DNA of 64,000 bases from Bacillus sp. EAC. GTDB lineage: Bacteria; Bacillota; Bacilli; Bacillales; Bacillaceae_G. Positions 55,448 through 63,750 of the stretch are shown here, piece after piece. The translations under genes were made by a program, and so were the position numbers. The notes below the pieces were generated by a model. It saw nothing but the letters and a program-made list of their open reading frames with translations. It did no database searches and was not told where the DNA came from. Each line of letters opens with the position of its first letter. Within the stretch, counting starts at the first letter, position 1. The DNA is taken from positions 148,177 to 212,176 of the forward strand of contig NZ_NCSY01000014.1 in NCBI RefSeq assembly GCF_002156875.1. Direction: 5' to 3'.

Positions 55448-57363
55448 AAAGTTATATAAAGTCAATTATTCTAATAAACGAAGAAAATGAAAAAAGGTAT
55501 ATTAATCTCAACAAGGGACTAAATATTATAACCGGTCAATCAAAAAGTGGGAAAAGTTCATTAATAGAAATTATAGATTATTGTTTAGGTAGTACTCAAC
55601 CTACTATTCCAAAGGGTGTTATTACAGAGTTTACATATATGTATGCAATTTTAATCGAAATAAACAATAGTTTAATACTACTTGGAAGGGAAAATTTCAA
55701 TCAAGATGGTAGAAGATTCATGTATATGCGGTACATGAATGCTACTTGTGAAGCAAAGAACGTTAATCTTGAATTGTTTACAGAAGAATTTAGGTTAAAA
55801 ATAAATAATGCAAAAAATGAAATAAGTAAAGCTTTTGGAATCTCTATTACAAATCCAAAAGAATCTGTAGAAGATACAAATCAAGGTAGACCGAGTATCA
55901 GGGATATGGTCTCTTTTCTATTTCAGCATCAGAATTTGATTGCAAATAAATTTGCACTTTTTTATAGATTTGAAAATTCAAAGAAAAAGGATAGAGTTGT
56001 TAAAATGTTTCCAGTTTTTGCTGGATGGGTTGACCAAAATTATTATTCACTAATCTATAAACTGGATGAATTAAAAAAAGAAAAAAAACGTTTAATAAAA
56101 AGTCAAGAAGCTACAGTTAAAACAACTGAAAGTCTCAAGAAAAATTTGGTCACTACTTTTGAAAAGTATTATTTTATTATTGGTGAGAAATTCAATTATC
56201 ATAATTTAGAGCTAAAAGATTTGCTTGAATTAAGAAAACAACTACCAGACTATTCTAGTGATGCATACATTAGTAACGAGTTAGAAGCAAATTATTATTT
56301 CAAGAAGGAAGAACTTGAAACCTTAAGGAGTAAAAAACATGAACTTGAAATGAAGGTTCAAGAAATAATTGAAGGGGAGAAATTTGGAAATAATTATAAA
56401 CAAAACCTTGAATTGTTAAATAATAAAAAGGAAATATCAAAACAAAGTGTAGAAAGCTATACTTGTCCAATTTGTGGTGAGCCTCATAGAGAACTAAATG
56501 AAAAGGCTAAAGAAATAAATTTAGCTAAAGAATGGCTCGAAGATGAATTAAGTGGTTTAACTAGTTTTACTACATATTTTGAAGAAGAAATTAATATATT
56601 AAAAAAAGAAATTAAGGTTTTAAATAGTAACATTAAAGATAAGGTAAAGGAAATTAATGAAATAGAACATATTTCTAATGGAATTAAAGAGAAAAAATTT
56701 TTGGATTCTCAGAAGCAATATGCAAGAGCAAGAATAGATATAGAATGTATGCTTATAGAGAAGCATATTATGTATCTGGATGATAATGATATATATGATA
56801 TAGAAACTGAAATAGATAATATTAATAGTCTGATTAATGGTTATGACATTGAGAGTTACTATAAGGATGCTTTTAATGTAATCAGTAGTAATATGAATAG
56901 AATTATAAATAAATTAGACTTTGAAGAGGAGTTCTTACCTGCAAACCTCAAGTTTAACTTAGAAAACTTTGATTTGTATCATCATGATAAAAGGAACAAT
57001 GAAAAAATATATTTGAGTGAAATGGGAAGTGGGGCTAATTGGCTAGCTTGCCATATTGGATTGTTCTTAAGTTTATTAAAATATTTTAGTTCACAAGATA
57101 ATTGTCCTGTTCCATCCCTATTATTTATAGACCAGCCAAGCCAAGTATATTTTCCTGACGTCTTTGACAAGACAAATACTAAGGATATAGAGGCTGTGCA
57201 AAAAATATATATTACTATTCTTGAAGAGCTTGATAATATTTTTAAGGATGAGGTTTTTTATCCACAAGTAATTATTACAGACCATGTAGATAATCTGAAT
57301 TTAGGAAAATATTCCTTTAATGATTATGTAAGAAAAAGATGGTGGAACAAGAAATTTGTGTAA
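55444..57363 (+). CDS. ABC-3C ATPase, DUF3732 (SMC/Rad50-like)
   Basis: 639 residues. Walker A GQSKSGKSS at 31-39. A central coiled coil (about 195-450) is broken by a zinc-hook-like CPICGEPH (C341, C344). The signature-like MGSGANWLACHIGLFLSLLK begins at residue 527, and the Walker B region LLFIDQPSQVYFP has D563. The last part is the DUF3732 type seen in ABC-3C systems. It should sense a nucleic-acid state and license the nuclease-like partner. Only two Cys are seen at the hook, so a Zn hook would need dimerisation as in Rad50. Confidence 0.88.
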   Translation: MKSYIKSIILINEENEKRYINLNKGLNIITGQSKSGKSSLIEIIDYCLGSTQPTIPKGVITEFTYMYAILIEINNSLILLGRENFNQDGRRFMYMRYMNATCEAKNVNLELFTEEFRLKINNAKNEISKAFGISITNPKESVEDTNQGRPSIRDMVSFLFQHQNLIANKFALFYRFENSKKKDRVVKMFPVFAGWVDQNYYSLIYKLDELKKEKKRLIKSQEATVKTTESLKKNLVTTFEKYYFIIGEKFNYHNLELKDLLELRKQLPDYSSDAYISNELEANYYFKKEELETLRSKKHELEMKVQEIIEGEKFGNNYKQNLELLNNKKEISKQSVESYTCPICGEPHRELNEKAKEINLAKEWLEDELSGLTSFTTYFEEEINILKKEIKVLNSNIKDKVKEINEIEHISNGIKEKKFLDSQKQYARARIDIECMLIEKHIMYLDDNDIYDIETEIDNINSLINGYDIESYYKDAFNVISSNMNRIINKLDFEEEFLPANLKFNLENFDLYHHDKRNNEKIYLSEMGSGANWLACHIGLFLSLLKYFSSQDNCPVPSLLFIDQPSQVYFPDVFDKTNTKDIEAVQKIYITILEELDNIFKDEVFYPQVIITDHVDNLNLGKYSFNDYVRKRWWNKKFV

Positions 57364-57431
57364 CCTTGAGAGAAAATTTTTTTGTGAAGATGTTATGTTC
57401 ACTTCTTTACATATTTTTTGAGAAAAGTATA

Positions 57432-57455
57432 AGACCCCTTTGGGGTTTTTATTTT
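57432..57455 (+). terminator. Terminator after the ABC-3C operon
   Basis: ACCCCTTTGGGGT with a minimal 3-nt loop, followed by TTTTATTTTT. The remaining 57456-57681 gap holds only the ribosome binding site of the next gene. Confidence 0.75.
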
Positions 57456-57681
57456 TGTATAAAAAATTCAACTACTTACTTTTTTTAAGAGAGTACTAGT
57501 AAAAACCAAGTTAATATACACCATGGTATAATTTACCTGTTTAAAAAAATCGGAGGTACAGATTTAATAAGCAGAACAACTTTAATTAATATTTTATCTT
57601 GTCAGTAAAGTAAGGGCTGCTTGTAAAAGTAAAAATAATTAAACTGTAAGACTTAACTTTCAATAAGCGGAGGGAAAAAAC

Positions 57682-58848
57682 TTGATTTTTACAAAGAAAA
57701 GTCAAAATAAGTTTAAAGTAAATGTTGGATTTGAATCTAAAACACGATTACCTTTATCGGATGAATATAGAAATAAGACATTAGAAGAATTTATAGAATA
57801 TGAAACTAAAGGGAAAAGCAGGCTGGCTAGTTTGGCATATTCATGGACAATTGATGATTTCGACCAAGAGGTTCAAAATTTTGAATTTAAAGTTGATTAT
57901 TATTGGAATTGTGTAGAAGATTTAAAAGAAGTATCAAATGATATTATGGAATTGTGGAAAGAATTATTTCTTATATTTGATAAAATCAATGATATATCTA
58001 CATTTGAATTATACTTAGGAACCTTAGCAGCCCTTACCTCTGAAGCAGGTTTTAAGCAAGAATTAAAAAGTGATTTAGACAATAGACTAACAACACTAGT
58101 TTATAATAGTTTTAAAGAAGAATTATATTCAAAAGAATTAAAGACAGTACTTAACAAAATAATAAATTGGTTTAATTTTAAAATAAATGTCTATTACCGA
58201 GATTTAAAATTAGGAGTTGCAGAAAGGGAAGTAAAATTTTTACAGGAGTTATACGAAGCATATGAAACTGACTTTGAAAAGCTAAAAACAGAACTGCCTA
58301 GTGTTTTCTTGCGATACTTTAATTCTGTTGATTATTATTATAGAAACTTACCGAGAATTACAGACTATAATTATTATCAGTTTTATAATCGTGTATTACT
58401 AGGAGCGATTTCATCTAGTAGGAATAGTAATGACTTTAAGCGTATGAGTGACTTGATTTATATATATCATAGAGAGAAGAAAGGTCGTTCTAAAGGGAAA
58501 ATACGGAGGATTGGTTCAAATATACTTGATTATTGTACAGGGTATGGAGAAAAACCATATAGATTAATTTTTTTCTATATTTCACTTCAAGTAATTTTCC
58601 TATTTATTAATTTTCCATATGAAGGTAGCGTGTTACAGTTTAAAGGTCTTAATAGTACAGAAAAATTTTTAGAAAAATTTATAGGAACGATATATTTTAA
58701 CAGTACCACAATGTTAACTAGCGTTTACGGAGATATTTCTCCTTTAAATGCACTATCAAGATTAGTAATTGTTATTCAACAACTTTTGGGATTTATAGTA
58801 TCAGCTAGTTATGTAACTTTACTTTTAAGAAAATTATTTAGGTTCTAG
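57682..58848 (+). CDS. Two-helix pore-loop ion channel with large N-terminal domain
   Basis: 388 residues from TTG 57682 (GGAGGG 8 nt upstream). The first ~285 residues are soluble and helical (EEFIEYETKGKSRLASLAYS, WNCVEDLKEVSNDIMELWKE). Then come a membrane helix (LIFFYISLQVIFLFINF, about 294-310), a pore loop TTMLTSVYGDISPLNA (about 345-360) and a second helix (VIQQLLGFIVSASYVTLLL). This is the Ion_trans_2 potassium-channel layout, but the filter reads TSVYGD rather than TVGYGD. The Gly is replaced by Val, so selectivity may differ. The next gene is only 41 bp away. An effector role in an island is inferred. Confidence 0.82.
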   Translation: MIFTKKSQNKFKVNVGFESKTRLPLSDEYRNKTLEEFIEYETKGKSRLASLAYSWTIDDFDQEVQNFEFKVDYYWNCVEDLKEVSNDIMELWKELFLIFDKINDISTFELYLGTLAALTSEAGFKQELKSDLDNRLTTLVYNSFKEELYSKELKTVLNKIINWFNFKINVYYRDLKLGVAEREVKFLQELYEAYETDFEKLKTELPSVFLRYFNSVDYYYRNLPRITDYNYYQFYNRVLLGAISSSRNSNDFKRMSDLIYIYHREKKGRSKGKIRRIGSNILDYCTGYGEKPYRLIFFYISLQVIFLFINFPYEGSVLQFKGLNSTEKFLEKFIGTIYFNSTTMLTSVYGDISPLNALSRLVIVIQQLLGFIVSASYVTLLLRKLFRF

Positions 58849-58889
58849 TTTTATTTCCAGTTTGTATTTCTAGAAAAGGGGGAGTTAGA

Positions 58890-59222
58890 TTGACAAGTAT
58901 TGAAAGTATCCACATTTTTGAAGGAGAAGAATATTATTGTAGCGATTGTAAGAAAGATTTGTCTGAAAATGAAATAGAGAATTGGCGTTGTAAGAACTGT
59001 GGAGAACGAGTTCAGATTAATGCGGGTTTAGACCAAATTATTATGAGGAAGTTACCCGAAGAAGTTACAGATAATGATTACTTTGTAATGTGGACAGGAG
59101 AATTTCATCAAATTTACAAAGTCGAAAATAAAAATGGTACATATTATTATAATTTGAAGGGGTATGGTAGGCATAAGCAAAATAAAGATGAATGGGTGAA
59201 TTGTATGTACTTATATAAATAA
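58890..59222 (+). CDS. Zinc-ribbon protein next to the channel gene
   Basis: 110 residues from TTG 58890 (AAAGGGGGAG upstream). Two Cys pairs, YYCSDCKKD and WRCKNCGER, 17 residues apart, form a zinc ribbon in the first 40 residues. The remainder (YFVMWTGEFHQIYKVENKNG, TYYYNLKGYG) is a short beta domain. It lies 41 bp after the channel gene in the same direction and probably shares its transcript. It may be a regulator or cognate inhibitor of the channel, but there is no direct evidence. Confidence 0.75.
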   Translation: MTSIESIHIFEGEEYYCSDCKKDLSENEIENWRCKNCGERVQINAGLDQIIMRKLPEEVTDNDYFVMWTGEFHQIYKVENKNGTYYYNLKGYGRHKQNKDEWVNCMYLYK

Positions 59223-59359
59223 TAACTACGCACCTTAAATAACATCCTAACAAGTTATTTTCAAAGCAACATTTTTATTTAGCAGAATTTACAAATGGTA
59301 AGAAGCGAATGAAATGGCTAACAAGTTACCATGAGATTCAAAGCATAGCATAACATAAT

Positions 59360-59394
59360 TCAACCTTTCTCCTTTATGAAGAGAGGTTTTTTAT
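59360..59394 (+). terminator. Terminator after the channel/zinc-ribbon pair
   Basis: AACCTTTCT pairs with AGAGAGGTT around CCTTTATGA, followed by six T. Confidence 0.75.
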
Positions 59395-59500
59395 TGGTCT
59401 TAGGGAATTATAGGTGTTTTTTGTTTGAATGTGAAACTTTGGGTACAATTCAGTCAACGACATTAATAATACACTAATTTAATCTTATAGTAACTTGTTG

Positions 59501-59531
59501 CACTCACATTATATAGTGAGTGTCTTTTTTT
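59501..59531 (+). terminator. Second hairpin in the 59223-59821 gap
   Basis: CACTCAC pairs with GTGAGTG (8-nt loop) with seven T. Apart from these two hairpins, the 600-bp gap shows no gene. Confidence 0.7.
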
Positions 59532-59821
59532 GTTAGATTAGATTCTTTTTTTTATGATATTTAAATTTGTTTTAATATATACGATAAATATAATGACATT
59601 AATAAACAAGAATCAATCAACTAAGAAAAAAGAAGTGTGAAAAAAAGTTATAAGTCTGTCCACAAGAGGTCGGAAATAAGAGTTTATCAAATAAATAGTA
59701 GATTGGTTTTAGTAATAACATTGTTAGTATTTTCTAAAGCGTTTTTAAAAATGATTATGTTACTAAAGAAGCAACATATATAATGTTAGGAATCTAGATA
59801 AGGATAAGTAGGTGTTTAATA

Positions 59822-61039
59822 ATGGATATTTTTACTGAAATAGAAGAAAAAGTATTTAATAATAGCCTTATTGATTTGAATACTATGAAAAGATTGGAGT
59901 TTAGTTCAATAAATGAGTTTTACAAATCTGTAAAGAGTAAAAAAGATTGTATATCTCCGAATTGTAAAAATAAAAGTATAAAAAAATCTCATACTATACC
60001 CAAATCAGGTTCATTGAAAATAATTTCTGATGATTCGCACTTATTATATCCACACGTAGATAGAAATGCAGATAAATTAAACATGATAATGGATAGAATA
60101 GGGATAGGCGATGCTTCTACATTTCCGGGTTTTTGTAAAACGCATGAAATGTTATTTTCTGAATTTGAACAACAAAAAGATATTGATTCTATTGAACAAG
60201 CTAAATTACAAGCATATAGAAGTATTTGCAGGGAAATTGTGATTAACAACCTTGAGTTAGAAATGGTGAAGAAGCTAATTTATAAATATAAAAATGAAAG
60301 AAATAGACAATATAAACTGGAATTGGAAAAGAAAATTAGTAAAAAGATTGAGAAAGTGAAAGTTGAGTATGATGATTTTCGCATAAAATCTTCGAAGATA
60401 TCCCAAGTGAAATTAACAGAGAAATTAGAATTTTTATCCAAAATTCATGATAAGTTTTTGGAATCAATAAAAAACGAACAGAATGATGAAAAAGTCTTTA
60501 TGAATGTGATAAATATAGACATGAAAATTCCTATTGCATTGAGTGGATTAGGATATGCAAATATTATAGATAATGAAAAAAATCGTCGAGAAATTAAATC
60601 AATATTAAATGTAATTCCATTTGAGACATGTACAGTACTTATATTTGCAGGAGATATTGTTGACAAAGATATTTTAGAGAAATATTTTGATTATATAATT
60701 CAACATCCTTTTTTAATATTAAACTTTATTGAAAGTTTTATGATGCATGGTACTGACCATTGGTTTCTTCAACCTAAAATATGGATGGAAATGGATGAAA
60801 TAAAACAAAAATATATACTAGATTATTTCTTTGTTACTGAGAGTTCATTTTTACAAAATGTAAATTTTTCAATTTTTGATGATTTAAGGAAGGAATTTTT
60901 AGATAAATTTCCAATACCAGAAAAATTTAAAGAAAGTGAAGTTAATAAATTAAATTTTAATTTTAATACCCCTCAAAAACCATTAACAGATTCAATTATT
61001 GAAAGATATAATAATTTTTATTCGGAAAAAGATATGTAA
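59822..61039 (+). CDS. HNH-like zinc-site protein
   Basis: 405 residues. The N-terminal part has a metal site C43-x4-C48...SH57TIPKSGSLKII, then GIGDASTFPGFC105KTH108. This combination (CxxxxC, SHxIP, ASTFPGFCxxH) recurs in hypothetical proteins found in defence islands and phage-like regions. It looks like a degraded HNH/treble-clef nuclease fold. A long charged coiled-coil segment follows (about 130-215), then a globular part with VLIFAGDIVDKDILEKYF. No catalytic residue beyond the His can be assigned. The role is unknown; DNA or RNA binding is plausible. Confidence 0.75.
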   Translation: MDIFTEIEEKVFNNSLIDLNTMKRLEFSSINEFYKSVKSKKDCISPNCKNKSIKKSHTIPKSGSLKIISDDSHLLYPHVDRNADKLNMIMDRIGIGDASTFPGFCKTHEMLFSEFEQQKDIDSIEQAKLQAYRSICREIVINNLELEMVKKLIYKYKNERNRQYKLELEKKISKKIEKVKVEYDDFRIKSSKISQVKLTEKLEFLSKIHDKFLESIKNEQNDEKVFMNVINIDMKIPIALSGLGYANIIDNEKNRREIKSILNVIPFETCTVLIFAGDIVDKDILEKYFDYIIQHPFLILNFIESFMMHGTDHWFLQPKIWMEMDEIKQKYILDYFFVTESSFLQNVNFSIFDDLRKEFLDKFPIPEKFKESEVNKLNFNFNTPQKPLTDSIIERYNNFYSEKDM

Positions 61040-61233
61040 GTTTATTCAAAAATAAATTTACAATTAAAATTGATTAACTTCTTGTTATATAGGATACATT
61101 TAGAGTTTTAGATTTTATAACAACTTTACAGGTCATCATCACTACTTTATACTTAAAATGTAAACATAACATAGTGAAGTAGTCTATTACTTTAGACAAT
61201 GAATATACGTGATAATTCTCAATAGGTTAGTAT

Positions 61234-61314
61234 TCAATCTTAACAACAGAAGTTGTTGCTGCTGATCTTCCTGAGAAAAATGCACCTACAACTGAAATGG
61301 GGTGTATGATGTAA
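61234..61314 (+). pseudogene. groEL: GroEL C-terminal fragment
   Basis: In one frame the DNA reads SILTTEVVAADLPEKNAPTT, EMGCMM and a TAA at 61312-61314. This matches the end of GroEL (…LLTTEAVVADxPEKN…MGGMM in Bacillus) in order and length, with no GroEL sequence before 61231, where a TAG closes the frame. It is a 26-codon remnant of a groEL 3' end. Confidence 0.75.
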
Positions 61315-61556
61315 AGGATTTTCCCCTAATGTAGGAACTATTTATGTAAGAATTTTAGACGGATTAAGCAAATAGAAAATAGTTATTTTCCATATCGAGA
61401 CTACATGGTAATTATTTGAAATTTAGTGACATAAATTAGAGGTGAAGTATACAGGAACTTGGTTTAAGAATTTGCCATATAAACTTCAAGGTGGTCAAAC
61501 CTCGGTAGTGAATAAATTAAATTTTAATATTATATTATATTATATTATATTTAAAA

Positions 61557-61579
61557 AAGCCAAGGATTTTCCTTGGCTT
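61557..61579 (-). terminator. Terminator of the permease gene
   Basis: Perfect stem AAGCCAAGG / CCTTGGCTT. An A-run at its left gives U-run on the minus strand. A short TTATA tandem repeat lies just beyond it. Confidence 0.88.
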
Positions 61580-61591
61580 ACTTAATTTTGA

Positions 61592-62974
61592 TTAAATTAA
61601 GAATATAGCTACAACAGTAGTAACAACCAATCCAATCAACACCGGCAACAAATTCCTTCTAGCCAATTCAAAAGGACTAACATTACAAATAGCAGCAGCA
61701 GGAATCAATGCCCATGGAATTAACGTTCCACCACCCACCCAAATAGCAGCGATCTGTCCCATTGCAGTTAGGGTTGCAACCCCATGACCAATCGCCGTAG
61801 CAAATAGTGATGCAACTGATCCTGCAAGAGAAATTCCCGAGAATCCAGATCCATCCAATCCTGTAATTGCTCCAACAGTAGTAAGTGTTACCCCTGCTAC
61901 TCCAGGATTTACCGGTACAGCGTGCGCGAGTGCGAATCCTAAATCATTTACAATTCCATGTGAACCCTTTGGTAGGAAATCCCCTATAATTGTTGTAAAT
62001 CCACTATCTCCAAGATAAAAAAAAGCTGCGATTGGAATCACTGGACCGAAAACACGGAACCCAAATTTGAATCCATGAATTAAATAATTTGTTACTTCTT
62101 CTAAACCTTTTGACTTATGACCCATTAAGGATAGGATTGAGAGGATAATAAGTGAAGTTCCACCGATTAAGGCAGTTGCATCTCCACCTTGTAAATTGAA
62201 GTGAAGCATTGCCCAAATATCTACTGCAAATAAAATGAAAACAAGAGCGGCCATCCAGTTTTGTTGAGTAGAGGAGAGTAAATAATCTTCAGTTTTGATA
62301 TCGCTTTCAACCGTTTCTACTGTTAAGATCCCTTTTTTCATGTCTCGTTTTAAGAAGTAAAAAGCTACAACAGTAGTAACGACACCCATTACAATAACAA
62401 GAGGTATACTTGCATGAATGACATCCGAAACAGGGATTCCAGCCGCATCAGCTGTTAATTTTGGAGCCCCTTGGATAACATAATCACTTGAAAGTGCGAT
62501 TCCATGCCCAAATAAATTCATTGCCATTGCAACACCTAATGCAGGTAAACCTACTCTAAGAGCCACTGGTAGTAGTACTGCACCAATCAATGCCACAGCA
62601 GGAGATGGCCAGAAAAACCACGAAACAACCATCATTACAATCCCAATCGTCCAGTAAGCAAGTGTGGCGTTTTTCATCACCTTTGTAAAAGGACTAATGA
62701 GTGCTTGATGGACTCCACTTTCTGTTAATGCCTTACTCATTGAAACAATGATTGAGATAACTAGAATTGTAGAAAGTAATTCGGTTATTGCGTATATAAA
62801 ACTTGAAAATAGAATACTGACTGAACTAGTTAGTGATTCAGTCGCAACAAGCCCCAAAAGAAATATCCCAGCAAGACAAACTAAGCTTGTGTCGCGTCTT
62901 AGGATTAAGAACAAAATGATAATTCCTATAAATGTTACATAAAGCCAGTGTATAGCTGTTAAATCGACATGCAT
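61592..62974 (-). CDS. Integral membrane permease (ion-transporter superfamily type)
   Basis: 460 residues with about 11-12 hydrophobic segments over the whole length. Landmarks are MHVDLTAIHWLYVTFIGIII, FFWPSPAVALIGAVLLPVAL, MAMNLFGHGIALSSDYVIQG, APKLTADAAGIPV and GGGTLIPWALIPAAAICNVS. The two-fold layout with re-entrant glycine-rich pieces (FWPSPAVALIGA, GGGTLIPWALIP) fits secondary carboxylate or ion transporters of the DASS/CitM-like superfamily. The substrate is unknown. It has a normal leader with AAGGGGTGA before the ATG and its own terminator. Confidence 0.8.
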   Translation of the reverse strand: MHVDLTAIHWLYVTFIGIIILFLILRRDTSLVCLAGIFLLGLVATESLTSSVSILFSSFIYAITELLSTILVISIIVSMSKALTESGVHQALISPFTKVMKNATLAYWTIGIVMMVVSWFFWPSPAVALIGAVLLPVALRVGLPALGVAMAMNLFGHGIALSSDYVIQGAPKLTADAAGIPVSDVIHASIPLVIVMGVVTTVVAFYFLKRDMKKGILTVETVESDIKTEDYLLSSTQQNWMAALVFILFAVDIWAMLHFNLQGGDATALIGGTSLIILSILSLMGHKSKGLEEVTNYLIHGFKFGFRVFGPVIPIAAFFYLGDSGFTTIIGDFLPKGSHGIVNDLGFALAHAVPVNPGVAGVTLTTVGAITGLDGSGFSGISLAGSVASLFATAIGHGVATLTAMGQIAAIWVGGGTLIPWALIPAAAICNVSPFELARRNLLPVLIGLVVTTVVAIFLI

Positions 62975-63120
62975 TAAATTTCACCCCTTTTTATCCTACA
63001 TATATTGATTAGCAATATATGCATTTGCCTAGAAAGGAGTGATTCTAGAATATGTATAGTAAGCTAAATATTTTTGTTGACGCACCCAACTCATGTTGAG
63101 TGTATAGCGTCGTTAAATTT

Positions 63121-63153
63121 AAAGGGGTAGGACTAGTCCTGTACCCCTTTTTT
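63121..63153. terminator. Terminator hairpin
   Basis: AAAGGGGTA pairs with TACCCCTTT with a 12-nt loop and seven T. Its left arm overlaps the end of the broken recombinase frame. Confidence 0.75.
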
Positions 63154-63531
63154 TATATTAGGATTTATAAAATTAAAGTGAACTTTTATGGTTCCACCTT
63201 CAAATACTTCTATTTTTTTATCTGTTTATGAAGTATAGGTTTTAATATTTCTTCGTTTTTAGTATTTAATCTGATATAGCTAATAATTTCTTTTTCAAAG
63301 TTAAGGCAGTTAGTATCTTTGATATTCTCTTTGTTTATTAGAACTAGTAATTCAATTTTTCGATTGCTCAATGATTGATTCTCATTTCGAATTAATTCAT
63401 TTTGGGCTCGCCATTCGTCTTTAGTAAAATCTCCATCGTTATACATATCTAATAGCATACTTTGTTTAGTGATTAATTGTTGAAGGCGTTTATCAATTTT
63501 TATTAATTCACTTTCGTAATCATTATCAACT
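63133..63531 (-). pseudogene. Large serine recombinase, C-terminal remnant
   Basis: The minus-strand frame reads VDNDYESELIKIDKRLQQLI, TKQSMLLDMYNDGDFTKDEW and RNENQSLSNRKIELLVLIN. This is the coiled-coil C-terminal part of large serine recombinases (integrases). At a run of seven A it shifts frame and then continues as KKIEVFEGGTIKVHFNFINP to a stop at 63133-63135, the typical recombinase end. The catalytic N-terminal part is missing because an IS3-type left end begins at 63532. It is dead by both truncation and frameshift. Confidence 0.8.
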
Positions 63532-63591
63532 TGAACTGCACCCCAATTGTTAGACACAACTAACACCTTGGAGGTGCATTTGCGTCCACCA

Positions 63592-63750
63592 ATGAAAAAG
63601 GAAAATAAAAAAACACATTTACCAGGATCTAAAGAAGCATTACAAGCAGAGAATGAGCGTTTACGTGCGGAGAATGCTTATCTAAAAAAGTTACACGCCT
63701 TAATTCAAGAAAAAGAAAAATCACAAGCCAAATCAAAGCACAAATCATAA
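63592..63750 (+). pseudogene. IS3-type OrfA, C-terminal part
   Basis: The frame gives MKKENKKTHLPGSKEALQAE and NERLRAENAYLKKLHALIQE, then KEKSQAKSKHKS and a stop. This is the leucine-zipper end of IS3 OrfA. The DNA-binding helix-turn-helix half is absent. OrfB begins in the -1 frame within the last codons, as expected for IS3 programmed frameshifting near A-rich runs. Confidence 0.8.

Larger units (their letters stand above)
61040..61591. other. Right border region of the island
   Basis: No intact gene. It contains a GroEL C-terminal fragment (61234-61314), another stretch that reads like a broken gene end (GTWFKNLPYKLQGGQTSVVN near 61450-61510), a short TTATA tandem run at 61530-61551, and a terminator at 61557-61579. 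It looks like a rearrangement junction. Confidence 0.6.
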
